From positions 186,001 to 250,000 of the forward strand of contig JBCCHF010000002.1 in assembly GCA_039028895.1 (NCBI GenBank): a DNA stretch of 64,000 nucleotides. Direction: 5' to 3'. Position numbers and translations under genes: made by a program. Source of the DNA: JAHDCJ01 sp039028895. GTDB taxonomy: Bacteria > Bacteroidota > Bacteroidia > Chitinophagales > Saprospiraceae. Below the pieces are notes generated by a model. It had not been told where the DNA came from. It saw only the letters and a program-made list of their open reading frames with translations, and did no database searches. Below are positions 8,347 through 17,063 of the stretch, piece by piece (the stretch's first letter is position 1; each line of letters opens with the position of its first letter).

Positions 8347-11094
8347 TTAAAATGAAATTTTGAATGAAGTATTAAATCGTCTGCCTTGTCCAAAGAAAAC
8401 AGAGGCGGATTTCGCATCGAAATCTTCAAATGAAGGTGAATTGAACGTATCATTATTACGGGCATCAGCGACATAAGACACATCAAATACGTTAAGGACA
8501 TTTAACCTGAGGCCCATCCTGACATCTTTAACTTTGAAGTTATAACCTGCATGCACATCAAATAAGGTGTAATCGGGCATCCTCCAAGACTCTCTTCCCG
8601 CATCGTCTCCATTAAGGGCCTCAGGAGAAAAATTGGCGAAATTTTTTCCAAACCATGTTGCTTTGAGCTTGAAATAGAGGCCTTTAATAGGCTCGTATTT
8701 TACCAAACCTCCAAATTGTAACTGGGCAGCATCACCCACATGCACTCCTTCCGCGTCAAATTCGTAAATCTGACCTGTTTCAAGTACGGTCATTTCGGCC
8801 GAAGCCCATTGCCAGTCACCTATCGAAGCTAGTCCCTCAAATCCGAGTTGGCGTATCGGCTGGAAGGCAAAATCAATCTCTATTCCTTTATGCACAGCGT
8901 CAATCCCTGGTATATTTACTGGGATTCTGTCTGAATCCGGATCGGAAGGATCTTCTAACACGAATAAAGGAAAATCAAGTGGTTTGTTGTTCCATCTTGT
9001 AAAATAACCATTCAAATTGGCAGAAAATTTACTGCTTCTGAAACTATATCCTAATTCAAAGGCTGAGATTAACTCGTTGTCAAAATTGTCAAAGGCCTTA
9101 CTGGTATTAGTGGTATCAGAAACGCTGGCCGAGCGATCAGCTCTTATGATATTACTGAAACGCTGGGCTTTTGACAAATAACCTGTATTAAAAAAAACAG
9201 CGTGGGCTTTGTCAATTTTGTAAGAAACCCCTGTTTTTACAGTAAAAGTCGGCCGGGCTATCCACCCAATGTAAGCATCCTCAGATTCAGGTGAATCAAC
9301 TGTATAAGTGTTTCCATTGTAGGTGACAGGGTTATCAAATCTGATGCCTTCGAGCGTAATTTCCGGCAATTCAACGATCTTCGGCCCCAAATGATCAATA
9401 TACTTATGATTCGTAACGGCGGTAGAAACATTCAAAAATGATGACCAATTATTTTTTTTGTACTCAATAAGGCCAAATAGACCTCCCCACTGCACCAATC
9501 CGGAATAGTCAAATTCGTATCGGTCACCTTCTACCAACTTGCTATTTGCTTCGTCAATTCTAAAATTACCAACACTTCTAAAATATTGCCCACCAAGTAA
9601 ATCCCATACTTCCCGGTAATGACGACCTCTATAGCTTCTTAGATCAAGTCCCCCTGAGAAAGTCCAATTATCATTTATATTAAACTCTACTGTTGAAAGC
9701 AATCCAAACCAGAAATGATTGTTAATATTAGCCCTTAAAATATTAAAGGAACGGTTGTCCGGATTTAAAAAACTTGGTATCGCATTAGCATTATATGGAG
9801 TTTGAATATCCATTTGCCCATCTTCACCTGGGTCAAAATCACCCTCTGGGCCAACTCCTCCTCCATTTCCAATCGATAGGTATGCATTATTTGACAAGTA
9901 CACCTTGTCAGAAACATTCCAGGAATGACGAAGACTGAATTGTGGCTTATGGTAAAAATTTTGGCGGGTATTCAATTCCTGGACAGTACCACGAATGGTA
10001 TCTCCATCTACAATTGAATAATCTTCATAAACACCCCAAAACTCATTATAACGTCTTCCATAGTCACCACCTAAAACTGCCACAGAATCAGGTACACCAT
10101 TATCAACTGCAAAATCCTGGTCGAAGGTGCCGATTGACGCTGTAAATGACCGTTGTCCATGTTTTTGTGGAGCACCATAACCAGAAGCGCTGATGATGTG
10201 ATTACCAATTTCCTTATCTACCCTCAGATACCAGAAATAACCTTTAGTCCAGGCTTGATCTACCCAACCATTGCCTTGCTTGTAAGATCCTGCTGCGGAA
10301 ATTCCCCAGCCACTTTCTAATCTGCCTGTTGAAAGACCAATTGTGGAGCGGATATAGCCATTGTTTCCAACTTCTTGTTTAAAGGTGATATCTCTTTTTG
10401 ATCGGATACCCCGAGTTAAAATATTGATTGTTCCTCCCACAGAAGGAATCGCCAATTTAGAAGCACCAAGTCCTCTTTGGACCTGCATATTTTGGGTAAC
10501 CAGGTCAAGCCCAAACCAGTTGGACCAGAATACCCAGCCATTTTCCATATCATTAACCGGTATGCCATCCAGCATAACAGCCACATTGCGTTGGTTAAAC
10601 CCTCTAATGGTAATTCTTGCATCTCCGTCTCCACCTCCTGATTGGGTCGCATAAGCACCAGGGGTAGAATTAAGGATCATTGGAATTTCCTGTCCGGCAA
10701 GTTCTTCTTCCAATTTTTTGGTAGGAATATTGGAAAAAGCGACCGGCGTTTCACGATCGATAGCGATATCAGCAACTACGGTAATTTCTTTAAGAATCTC
10801 AAGTCCTCCCATAGTCACATCGAGGGTGTAGGTGCCTCCGGAAAGTTCAACCGTCTTAACCATATCATCGAATCCGATGTAAGAAAAGACAATGTCATGC
10901 GTACCGTCAGGCAATTCAATTGAATATTTACCGTCAAAATCGGTAATGGTTCCTTTTTCTCCAACAACCACATTGACCCCAATCAGAGGATCATTTGAAT
11001 CGCCTGTAATTACGGTTCCTGTAACTGTTGTTTGAGCAAATAAAAAGTGGGTAGAAAAAAGAAGTAACCCGAAAAAGAAAATTTTCTTGAACAT
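8347..11094 (-). CDS. TonB-dependent outer-membrane receptor with carboxypeptidase-regulatory-like N-terminus
   Basis: 915 residues: signal peptide (1-20), a CarboxypepD_reg-like domain (about 21-105; TVTGTVITGDSNDPLIGVNV, FDGKYSIELPDG), plug domain (about 115-245; RITIRGFNQRNVAVMLDGIP, PSVGGTINILTRG), then a long beta-barrel ending in aromatic TSFKISF, as expected for an outer-membrane protein. No SusD-like partner is encoded nearby, so it is not a classic SusCD pair. It is followed after 11 nt by the secreted PLD nuclease and preceded by a lamin-tail T9SS protein. This context suggests uptake of nucleotide or phosphate fragments, which is inference. A strong hairpin ending 35 nt before its start may insulate or attenuate it. 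Confidence 0.93.
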   Translation of the reverse strand: MFKKIFFFGLLLFSTHFLFAQTTVTGTVITGDSNDPLIGVNVVVGEKGTITDFDGKYSIELPDGTHDIVFSYIGFDDMVKTVELSGGTYTLDVTMGGLEILKEITVVADIAIDRETPVAFSNIPTKKLEEELAGQEIPMILNSTPGAYATQSGGGDGDARITIRGFNQRNVAVMLDGIPVNDMENGWVFWSNWFGLDLVTQNMQVQRGLGASKLAIPSVGGTINILTRGIRSKRDITFKQEVGNNGYIRSTIGLSTGRLESGWGISAAGSYKQGNGWVDQAWTKGYFWYLRVDKEIGNHIISASGYGAPQKHGQRSFTASIGTFDQDFAVDNGVPDSVAVLGGDYGRRYNEFWGVYEDYSIVDGDTIRGTVQELNTRQNFYHKPQFSLRHSWNVSDKVYLSNNAYLSIGNGGGVGPEGDFDPGEDGQMDIQTPYNANAIPSFLNPDNRSFNILRANINNHFWFGLLSTVEFNINDNWTFSGGLDLRSYRGRHYREVWDLLGGQYFRSVGNFRIDEANSKLVEGDRYEFDYSGLVQWGGLFGLIEYKKNNWSSFLNVSTAVTNHKYIDHLGPKIVELPEITLEGIRFDNPVTYNGNTYTVDSPESEDAYIGWIARPTFTVKTGVSYKIDKAHAVFFNTGYLSKAQRFSNIIRADRSASVSDTTNTSKAFDNFDNELISAFELGYSFRSSKFSANLNGYFTRWNNKPLDFPLFVLEDPSDPDSDRIPVNIPGIDAVHKGIEIDFAFQPIRQLGFEGLASIGDWQWASAEMTVLETGQIYEFDAEGVHVGDAAQLQFGGLVKYEPIKGLYFKLKATWFGKNFANFSPEALNGDDAGRESWRMPDYTLFDVHAGYNFKVKDVRMGLRLNVLNVFDVSYVADARNNDTFNSPSFEDFDAKSASVFFGQGRRFNTSFKISF

Positions 11095-11128
11095 ATCAGG
11101 GTTTGTCGTTTAGTGGGGGTATGGTCAC

Positions 11129-11198
11129 AAAAAAGATTGCTGCCAGGCATAATAGCGAACCGGAGATGGTCTTGCTCCGAACCACAATGCCTGACAGC
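11129..11198 (-). terminator. Terminator after the lamin-tail gene (minus strand)
   Basis: GCTGCCAGGCAT (11139-11150) pairs with ATGCCTGACAGC (11187-11198) with one mismatch. A nested hairpin CGGAG (11161-11165)/CTCCG (11175-11179) sits in the loop, and the A-run at 11129-11134 becomes a U-tract on the minus strand. It lies 9 nt after the lamin-tail gene stop and 35 nt before the TonB receptor start, so it may partly uncouple the two. Confidence 0.75.
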
Positions 11199-11207
11199 AT
11201 CAAAAAC

Positions 11208-12272
11208 TTATTTTACGATCAATTTCTTTACAGTGCGTTGGTTATCAGCAAACCACACATTCACAAGGTACATTCCAGGATTGAGACCTGAGAGTGAAAG
11301 GTGTGCCTGACGGAGGCTATTTGACGCGTTGTATTGGCGCATTGACTGACCAGTAAGGTTGAAAAGCTCAACACGTTCAATAATCTCAGTAGATTCAATT
11401 ATTGCAATTTCAGTGGCCGGATTTGGATATACATTGACCGGAACCTGGTTAACCAGGTCACGTGTACTGGTAAAATTAGGATCACAGACACAGTCATGCT
11501 GGCGCAATTCACTGAAGTCATTTTTAAATGAAACGTCCCAACCTGCCCCTGTGAATACATCACCAAGAGCTGCAACAAATAGGTCACCGCCTGTAACTTC
11601 TGGCTGACGGGTTAGGGAACGATCGCGGGTAACCCATGCACCTTCCATATCAATCCAGCTATCGCCAGGATCTTCTCCGATAACACCAATTACATCGAGG
11701 ATGTTACTCCCATCTCCTGCAACTGTTGTTCCGGAGATCAGGGTAATGGCATCATTCCCATTAAAATAGAGCGAGTTATTGACATCATAAACCGGACAAA
11801 GGAATACATCAGCTTTACCCTGAAGATCCAACCACTCACGATATACACTTCCGTAAAGGTGTAACCCATCATCATCGTACTGAACTCCGTAAATCGGATC
11901 ACCTTCAGCATTGACAACAGTATCTCCGGTAACATCATCAATGATGACATCCCATAACTGATATCCATTCCATACAGGAGTTTCAAAACTCGTTCCTAGT
12001 GAATCTCGCTTATCGAGAACAACGGTATAAGTTTCATAAGGCATTAACATAGTAGAAGGCAACTGAATCAATTCAGCAGTAACACCTCCATTACTAAATC
12101 TTCCTACTGAATAACCTGACAAGTTAATTGCAGAAGGTGTTGGATTGTAAATCTCTAAAGCGCGATTATTTGCATAACCTTCAACCATACCTGAGATAAA
12201 TAATTCATCACATTGGGCTGAAACTAAAAGTGTAGAGAATAAGAAAGTTGAAAGAAGTAATAGTTTTTTCAT
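11208..12272 (-). CDS. Secreted lamin-tail-domain protein with T9SS sorting domain
   Basis: 354 residues from the ATG at 12272; a TTG nine bases upstream is in frame but less likely. After a signal peptide (ends LLVSAQ) the segment CDELFISGMVEGYANNRALEIYNPT, with LSGYSVGRFSNGG, matches the bacterial lamin tail domain, an immunoglobulin-like fold often attached to secreted nucleases and phosphatases. The C-terminus is a T9SS type A sorting domain (NVYPNPATEIAI ... KKLIVK). No catalytic domain is recognised in the middle. It lies upstream of the TonB receptor and PLD nuclease on the same strand, separated by a terminator-like hairpin. It is probably a surface binding component of that locus. 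Confidence 0.85.
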   Translation of the reverse strand: MKKLLLLSTFLFSTLLVSAQCDELFISGMVEGYANNRALEIYNPTPSAINLSGYSVGRFSNGGVTAELIQLPSTMLMPYETYTVVLDKRDSLGTSFETPVWNGYQLWDVIIDDVTGDTVVNAEGDPIYGVQYDDDGLHLYGSVYREWLDLQGKADVFLCPVYDVNNSLYFNGNDAITLISGTTVAGDGSNILDVIGVIGEDPGDSWIDMEGAWVTRDRSLTRQPEVTGGDLFVAALGDVFTGAGWDVSFKNDFSELRQHDCVCDPNFTSTRDLVNQVPVNVYPNPATEIAIIESTEIIERVELFNLTGQSMRQYNASNSLRQAHLSLSGLNPGMYLVNVWFADNQRTVKKLIVK

Positions 12273-12430
12273 ACTAAGCAATTTAGTTTTTAAAAGGGCA
12301 ACCGGCTAGTTTGAGGGGGGATTGCAGAGAGGCCTGGCCGGTAAAAATCAACCTGTCCTGTGGTATTCGATCGTGTTCCGCAAAATTAAGAATTATTAAT
12401 AGCAAATTTGCACTCACCCTTATTATTTTT

Positions 12431-13531
12431 ATGTTAATCCACGACACAAAAGTGAATAGATTGAAAACTATCGTTGTAAAAGTAGGAACAAATGTAATTT
12501 CCACGCCTGAAGGAATGATTGACCATGCACTTCTTAAGGCATTGGTCAATCAGCTTGTAAACCTCAAAGCGTCAGGCTATTCTGTAATTCTGGTGTCTTC
12601 AGGAGCTGTTGGTGCTGGCAAAGCTGCGATGAGGATTCCCTACCGAACCAACAAGGTTGTTCAAAGGCAGGTGTATTCGGCGGTAGGACAGATCAAATTG
12701 ATGAATTTTTATGACAATTTGTTTAATGAAAGCGACTTGCATTGTGCCCAGATCCTTGCCACTAAAGAAGATTTTCGTGATCGAAACCACTATTTAAATA
12801 TGAAATCCTGCTTTAAAGGACTTTTGCGGGATGAGATCATTCCTATTGTAAATGAAAACGATGTAACCTCTGTTACAGAATTAATGTTTACCGATAACGA
12901 TGAATTGGCAGGATTAATTGCTTCAATGCTCAACGCCGAGAAACTGGTTATTCTGACGAATGTCGATGGTGTTTTTAACGGGCATCCTGATGATTCCGAA
13001 AGTCAGTTGATAAAAGAGATTGACCCGGATCCGGAAAAGGTTAAGTCTTTCATAACTCCTGTAAAGTCCTCTTTCGGGAGAGGTGGTATGCTGACAAAGA
13101 TTGCAATTGCTCAAAAGTTGTCAAAAATCGGGATCAGCACCTATATTGCCAATGGCAAAAACCCAGAGGTATTGTCTGACATTGCCGCGGAAAAAAATCC
13201 CGGAACTTTGATCCGGAGCAGTAAAAAGTTGTCAAACCTCAAAAAATGGATGGCTTTCCAGGAAGGTGGTGAAGCAGGAACCGTGATTATTAACGAGGGG
13301 GCAAAAGCTGCTCTACGATCTCATGATCTGGTAAGTAGCTTGCTTTTTGTGGGTATTGTCAATATTGAAGGAGATTTCAAAAAGCATGATATTATTCGGA
13401 TCATTGACGAAAAAAACCAAAATGTGGGAATTGGGCTTGCAGGAATTTCTTCCGAAAAGGCCAAAAAGTTGATTGGAAAAAAAGGGGAAAAACCTTTAAT
13501 CCATTACAATTATCTATTAATCAATAATTAA
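12431..13531 (+). CDS. proB: Glutamate 5-kinase
   Basis: 366 residues from the ATG at 12431; the frame is open from 12311, but the extra 40 residues do not resemble the family. Catalyses ATP-dependent phosphorylation of glutamate, the first step of proline synthesis. Visible are the amino-acid-kinase start VVKVGTNVIST, VSSGAVGAG, the substrate loop VNENDVTS, FTDNDELAG, and FGRGGMLTKI. A C-terminal PUA domain (about 275-355) is present, as in the long form of the enzyme. The stop is 7 nt before the proA start, so the two form an operon. Confidence 0.95.
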   Translation: MLIHDTKVNRLKTIVVKVGTNVISTPEGMIDHALLKALVNQLVNLKASGYSVILVSSGAVGAGKAAMRIPYRTNKVVQRQVYSAVGQIKLMNFYDNLFNESDLHCAQILATKEDFRDRNHYLNMKSCFKGLLRDEIIPIVNENDVTSVTELMFTDNDELAGLIASMLNAEKLVILTNVDGVFNGHPDDSESQLIKEIDPDPEKVKSFITPVKSSFGRGGMLTKIAIAQKLSKIGISTYIANGKNPEVLSDIAAEKNPGTLIRSSKKLSNLKKWMAFQEGGEAGTVIINEGAKAALRSHDLVSSLLFVGIVNIEGDFKKHDIIRIIDEKNQNVGIGLAGISSEKAKKLIGKKGEKPLIHYNYLLINN

Positions 13532-13538
13532 AATTAAG

Positions 13539-14795
13539 GTGTTGAAACAGCAAATCATTGTGCAGTTAGAAAAAGTTAAGCAGGCAAGCAGAAAGATGGC
13601 AACTGTGAAACCTGAGATCATCGATAACATACTAAGTGATCTTGCAACACTTGCACGATCAGAAGCATCTGTCATCCTTCATGAAAACAAAAAGGACCTT
13701 GAGAGGATGGACATTAATGACCCCAAGTACGACAGGCTTCTATTAAATGAAAATAGACTTGATGACATTGCCAATGATTTGATTAAGGTGGCCGATCTCC
13801 CCTCTCCACTTAGTCATATTCTTGAAGAAAGGACATTAAGTAACAAACTTAACATTAAGCGTGTTTCGGTACCTATCGGTGTGATCGGCATTGTATTTGA
13901 ATCGAGGCCAAACGTAACTTTCGATGTATTTGCCTTGTGTCTGAAATCTGGTAATGCATCTGTTCTTAAAGGAAGTCGCGATGCTCATTTTTCTAATGTC
14001 GTCATTTTCAAGCTAATTGAAACAGTACTTAATGATTATAATCTTGGAGGCGTATCATACCTGGCACCAAGTGAACGAGAAGCGCTCCAACACATTCTCA
14101 ATGCTGATCGCTACATAGACACCATAATTCCAAGAGGCGGACAGGGGCTTATCAATTTTGTTCGGGAAAATGCGCTTGTTCCTGTCATTGAAACCGGAGC
14201 GGGGATTGTACATACATACGTCGATGCAACAGCAAATCCAGATAAAGCAAGGGATATCGTTGGCAATGCAAAAACGAGAAGAGTTTCAGTTTGCAATGCA
14301 CTTGACACGCTTTTGATACACAAAGAAAAGTTGAGCGACCTGGTAAAAATTATTGCAGATATCGGTCAGGAAAATGAATTAATCATATATGCTGATGAAC
14401 CTTCCTTTGAAGTATTAAGTCCCATATACCCCGACCATTTGCTCCATAAAGCCAAGCCTAAAGACTTCGGGACCGAATTTCTTTCCATGAAAATGTCAAT
14501 AAAAACAGTAGATAGCCTCGACCAGGCTCTTGACCATATCGCTGCTTATTCATCAAAGCACAGTGAAGCTATTGTTGCTGAAGACAAAAAGACCATTACC
14601 AGATTTCTTAATGAGGTGGATGCTGCTGTGGTCTACGCCAATACCTCAACGGCATTTACAGATGGTGCCCAATTTGGGCTGGGTGCTGAAATAGGGATTA
14701 GTACACAAAAATTACATGCCAGGGGCCCCATGGGATTAAGGGAATTGACCAGCTACAAATGGGTCGTTGAAGGCGACGGACAAACAAGACCTTGA
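13539..14795 (+). CDS. proA: Gamma-glutamyl phosphate reductase
   Basis: 418 residues, an aldehyde-dehydrogenase-fold enzyme that reduces glutamyl-5-phosphate to the semialdehyde with NADPH. The catalytic cysteine is in RRVSVCNALDTLL; other family stretches are GVIGIVFESRPNVT, LKSGNASVLKGS and PRGGQGLINFV. The length fits the family only if translation starts at a non-ATG codon: GTG at 13539 or the adjoining TTG at 13542. The first ATG would remove 19 residues. Directly follows proB; proC is not in the window. Confidence 0.95.
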   Translation: MLKQQIIVQLEKVKQASRKMATVKPEIIDNILSDLATLARSEASVILHENKKDLERMDINDPKYDRLLLNENRLDDIANDLIKVADLPSPLSHILEERTLSNKLNIKRVSVPIGVIGIVFESRPNVTFDVFALCLKSGNASVLKGSRDAHFSNVVIFKLIETVLNDYNLGGVSYLAPSEREALQHILNADRYIDTIIPRGGQGLINFVRENALVPVIETGAGIVHTYVDATANPDKARDIVGNAKTRRVSVCNALDTLLIHKEKLSDLVKIIADIGQENELIIYADEPSFEVLSPIYPDHLLHKAKPKDFGTEFLSMKMSIKTVDSLDQALDHIAAYSSKHSEAIVAEDKKTITRFLNEVDAAVVYANTSTAFTDGAQFGLGAEIGISTQKLHARGPMGLRELTSYKWVVEGDGQTRP

Positions 14796-14826
14796 GTTTA
14801 ATGACAAACGAATTACATTTTCTTAC

Positions 14827-14841
14827 AATTGTTACACAATT
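14827..14841. promoter_or_regulatory. Perfect inverted repeat upstream of a sigma-54-like promoter
   Basis: AATTGT-TAC-ACAATT is a perfect 6-bp dyad. Its right edge lies 37 bp left of the -24-like element at 14879. It could bind a regulator of the gene at 14981; binding is not shown. Confidence 0.35.
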
Positions 14842-14878
14842 AATTGGCAACTGGGGCAGTTAATAACATAAATCCGGC

Positions 14879-14894
14879 TGGCACGCTATTTGGG
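14879..14894 (+). promoter_or_regulatory. Candidate sigma-54 (-24/-12) promoter
   Basis: TGGCACG-CTAT-TTGGG matches the consensus TGGCACG-N4-TTGCW in all invariant positions except C to G in the -12 dinucleotide. The GG-to-GG spacing is 12 bp. It points to the gene at 14981, about 75 nt downstream. Confidence 0.45.
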
Positions 14895-14980
14895 TTTTCA
14901 TAATTCACAAATCGAAATAAATAAACGCACATAAGGACACTATTACGGTTAACCCAATTCTTCAACCAAAAACCGAAATT

Positions 14981-15475
14981 ATGAAACGTGTCGTGCTAAT
15001 AACCTTTGCATTATTAATTGCCGGAACAAGTTTTGCCCAATCTTATAAAACGGCGATTGGTGCCCGGCTAGGCCAGCAAACCGGCCTGACCATAGACCAA
15101 CACCTGTTTAAGAATATCTATATAGAGGGAATTTTCATCACTAATTTCAAGACAAAATCAACGGTTGTTGTCCTTGGAAAATTTCAGAAGAAAATTTTAT
15201 TCAGAGGCTTCCATTACTATTTTGGAGGAGGTTTACATAAAGCCTGGGACGCGAGTTTACATACCGCAGAAAGAGATCTCAAAAATCCAGTTGGGGTCAC
15301 AGGGGTTGCAGGAGTAGGCATCAATCTAGGTAAAGTAAACCTTGCACTTGATTACAAACCAGCAGTGAATATTGTAGGTGGAGATCGTCTTTTACAAAGT
15401 CAGGCGGCCGTTTCCGTAAGGTACATATTAGGAAGGACGGAACGCAACGGTCCGTTCAGAAGAAACAGAAAATAA
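14981..15475 (+). CDS. Small outer-membrane beta-barrel-like protein
   Basis: 164 residues: signal peptide (1-19, ending TSFAQ) followed by alternating strands rich in Gly and aromatic residues (FHYYFGGGLHKAW, GVGINLGKVNLALDYKPAVN). This resembles the small porin-fold proteins annotated in Bacteroidota as outer-membrane beta-barrel proteins. It has no enzymatic motif. It is monocistronic, with its own candidate sigma-54-like promoter and a strong terminator immediately after it. The basic tail (RTERNGPFRRNRK) is unusual, because outer-membrane proteins normally end in an aromatic residue; a periplasmic location is possible. Confidence 0.7.
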   Translation: MKRVVLITFALLIAGTSFAQSYKTAIGARLGQQTGLTIDQHLFKNIYIEGIFITNFKTKSTVVVLGKFQKKILFRGFHYYFGGGLHKAWDASLHTAERDLKNPVGVTGVAGVGINLGKVNLALDYKPAVNIVGGDRLLQSQAAVSVRYILGRTERNGPFRRNRK

Positions 15476-15484
15476 GCTGTTGGT

Positions 15485-15520
15485 TTTACGCAGGGTCCTC
15501 TTCGAGAGACCCTGCGTAAA
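15485..15520. terminator. Bidirectional terminator between convergent genes
   Basis: A 13-bp perfect stem: TTTACGCAGGGTC (15485-15497) with GACCCTGCGTAAA (15508-15520), around a 10-nt loop that can pair further (CTC/GAG). It serves the gene ending at 15475 and the opposing gene ending at 15529. U-tracts are short on both sides. Confidence 0.8.
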
Positions 15521-15528
15521 CTAATCTC

Positions 15529-16095
15529 CTATATCTCGCCCAACAGTTTCTTTTTCTTTTCGTCAAACTCTTTTTTGGTAATCACCTTTTTCTTGTAGAG
15601 TTCTCCAAGTTTTTCTAGTTGTTCGTATACATCGCCTTCTTCTTCACCGCCTTCTGCGTCGGTAGCATTGGCAACTGAAGTTCCTTCTTCAAACGCTTCT
15701 TTGTATTTCTCTTTGGCTTCTTCCATATCTATATTCTCGATGGTGCCGTACTCATTCATATAGTAGGTGAATACGTGCCCAAGGGCATAGGTAGAAGCTC
15801 CGGAAAGTACCCCCATAGAAACACCTCCGACTAAAGGACCAATTACAGGAAGTGTTTTAAACATGCTGGCTCCTACTCTTGCGAGAATGCTACCATTTAG
15901 CGCAGCAATAAACGCTTTTCCACGAATTTCCGAGTAGTCTTTTCCGTAATGATTACTCAGTTGTTTCAACATGTCTAGCTGCACTGCTGCGACTGCAATC
16001 AAGTCTCCAACAGGAATAGGCAGGACTCCTGCTCCAGTGGCCCAATAGGTACTCCTTTTTATAATCTTGTCAGCTTTTGAATCTGTTTTTTGCAT
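15529..16095 (-). CDS. DUF697-type membrane-associated protein with C-terminal SHOCT domain
   Basis: 188 residues from the ATG at 16095 (MQKTDSK). An in-frame TTG at 16119 would add eight residues, mostly lysine. Residues about 15-115 match DUF697: TGAGVLPIPVGDLIAVAAVQ, LSNHYGKDY, and two glycine-rich hydrophobic segments (GSILARVGASMFKTLPVIGPLVGG). The last 35 residues (LEKLGELYKKKVITKKEFDEKK) are a SHOCT motif, a short oligomerisation helix pair. DUF697 is usually attached to Era-like GTPases; here it stands alone. It is divergent from the coiled-coil gene at 16299, sharing a 203-nt gap, and may belong to the same envelope system. Confidence 0.8.
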   Translation of the reverse strand: MQKTDSKADKIIKRSTYWATGAGVLPIPVGDLIAVAAVQLDMLKQLSNHYGKDYSEIRGKAFIAALNGSILARVGASMFKTLPVIGPLVGGVSMGVLSGASTYALGHVFTYYMNEYGTIENIDMEEAKEKYKEAFEEGTSVANATDAEGGEEEGDVYEQLEKLGELYKKKVITKKEFDEKKKKLLGEI

Positions 16096-16193
16096 TTTCT
16101 TTTTTTTTGATGAAGGCAAAATGCCCTTAAACCGCTTTGTGAAAAAGAAAATTCGATTATTGCAATGATATTTTAGATGAAATCAATTTATTT

Positions 16194-16201
16194 TACATTT
16201 G
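16194..16201 (+). promoter_or_regulatory. Candidate Bacteroidota -7 box
   Basis: TACATTTG matches TAnnTTTG exactly. The expected -33 position, 19 nt upstream, reads TTTT, close to TTTG. It would drive the gene at 16299 with a leader of about 90 nt. Confidence 0.35.
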
Positions 16202-16298
16202 CCCAATTATTCATTGATTAGTAGAAGAAAAGACGTATTTTGTCTTTCAAATTTTTTCAATCCAAATTTTGCCCGTATTAAAGGGTTTCTAGGGAAAC

Positions 16299-16982
16299 AT
16301 GTCGACATTAAAGAAACTTAAATCATTGTTCATTATTGAGGAGGAAGGCCCGGAGCCAAATAAGGAAAAGACTGCCGATAAAAAAGAATCGGATAACAAG
16401 TCTCAAAAGCCTAAACCTAAGCCCGTTCCAAAACCTTCAATTGCCCTGGACCCCAACGTCAAAGGTAAAGTTGATCCCAGGTTTACAAATACCCTTTTAA
16501 AAGCGATCGAAGCCAATAACCTGGACGGATTTGATTACCTGGAGTTCAAACAGGCCCTGAAAAATATGAGTAAGATAGAGCCGGATGAAAGCAAAGCCTT
16601 CCAAGCCGCATTCATTACTGCTCAAACCCTTGGGGTTACCCCGGGAAAACTTGCTGATTCAGCCAGGTTTTATATTGATATTCTGAAAAAGGAGGAAAAC
16701 AAGTTTAATCAGGCCCTTCAACAACAACAATCTACAAATGTTACACAAAGGGAGGAACAGTTGAAGAAACTCCAAAGTGACATCAAAACTAAAACCGAAA
16801 AAGTAAATGCACTTCAGGCAGAGATCAAAGCCCATGAAGGCAAGTTGGAAAAACTAAAAGGTGAAGTCGACAGTTATGCCAATAAGATCATGGTTACAAA
16901 GAGTAATTTTGATGCCTCTTTTGTTGCCTTGAAGCAACAATTGGAAACTGACATTGACAAAATGGAAAAATATTTAAAGTAA
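16299..16982 (+). CDS. Coiled-coil cytosolic protein of unknown function
   Basis: 227 residues, no signal peptide or membrane segment. Residues 15-50 are a charged, proline-rich linker (KPKPKPVPKPS). Residues 55-135 form a compact predicted helical domain (KVDPRFTNTLLKAIEANN, FDYLEFKQALKNM). Residues 145-227 are a long coiled coil (REEQLKKLQSDIKTKTEKVN). It precedes the PspA-like membrane coiled-coil gene by 81 nt on the same strand, so the two may interact. I recognise no named family. Confidence 0.75.
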   Translation: MSTLKKLKSLFIIEEEGPEPNKEKTADKKESDNKSQKPKPKPVPKPSIALDPNVKGKVDPRFTNTLLKAIEANNLDGFDYLEFKQALKNMSKIEPDESKAFQAAFITAQTLGVTPGKLADSARFYIDILKKEENKFNQALQQQQSTNVTQREEQLKKLQSDIKTKTEKVNALQAEIKAHEGKLEKLKGEVDSYANKIMVTKSNFDASFVALKQQLETDIDKMEKYLK

Positions 16983-16991
16983 ATTGTATCT

Positions 16992-17007
16992 CTGGGCATT
17001 TGCCCAA
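16992..17007. promoter_or_regulatory. Weak copy of the GGGCA-NN-TGCCC palindrome
   Basis: CTGGGCA-TT-TGCCCAA has the same GGGCA/TGCCC core and 2-bp centre as the copies at 33482, 41339 and 43236, but different flanks. It is 56 nt before the gene at 17064. No good -7 box lies at the spacing used by the other copies, so this site is doubtful. Confidence 0.35.
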
Positions 17008-17063
17008 CGTCTAAATCATATTTCGAACCTTTATCTAAAAGCAAATAAAATCGGATTTTTATT

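Noticed and set aside
12300..12350. ACCGGC/GCCGGT inverted repeat between the lamin-tail gene and proB
   Set aside because: The arms are short, the loop is long and there is no U-tract; no regulatory role can be supported.
16111..16128. AAGGCAAAATGCCCTT, similar to the GGGCA-NN-TGCCC operator
   Set aside because: The centre is three bases, one G is missing and it overlaps the possible TTG start of the DUF697 gene; probably chance.
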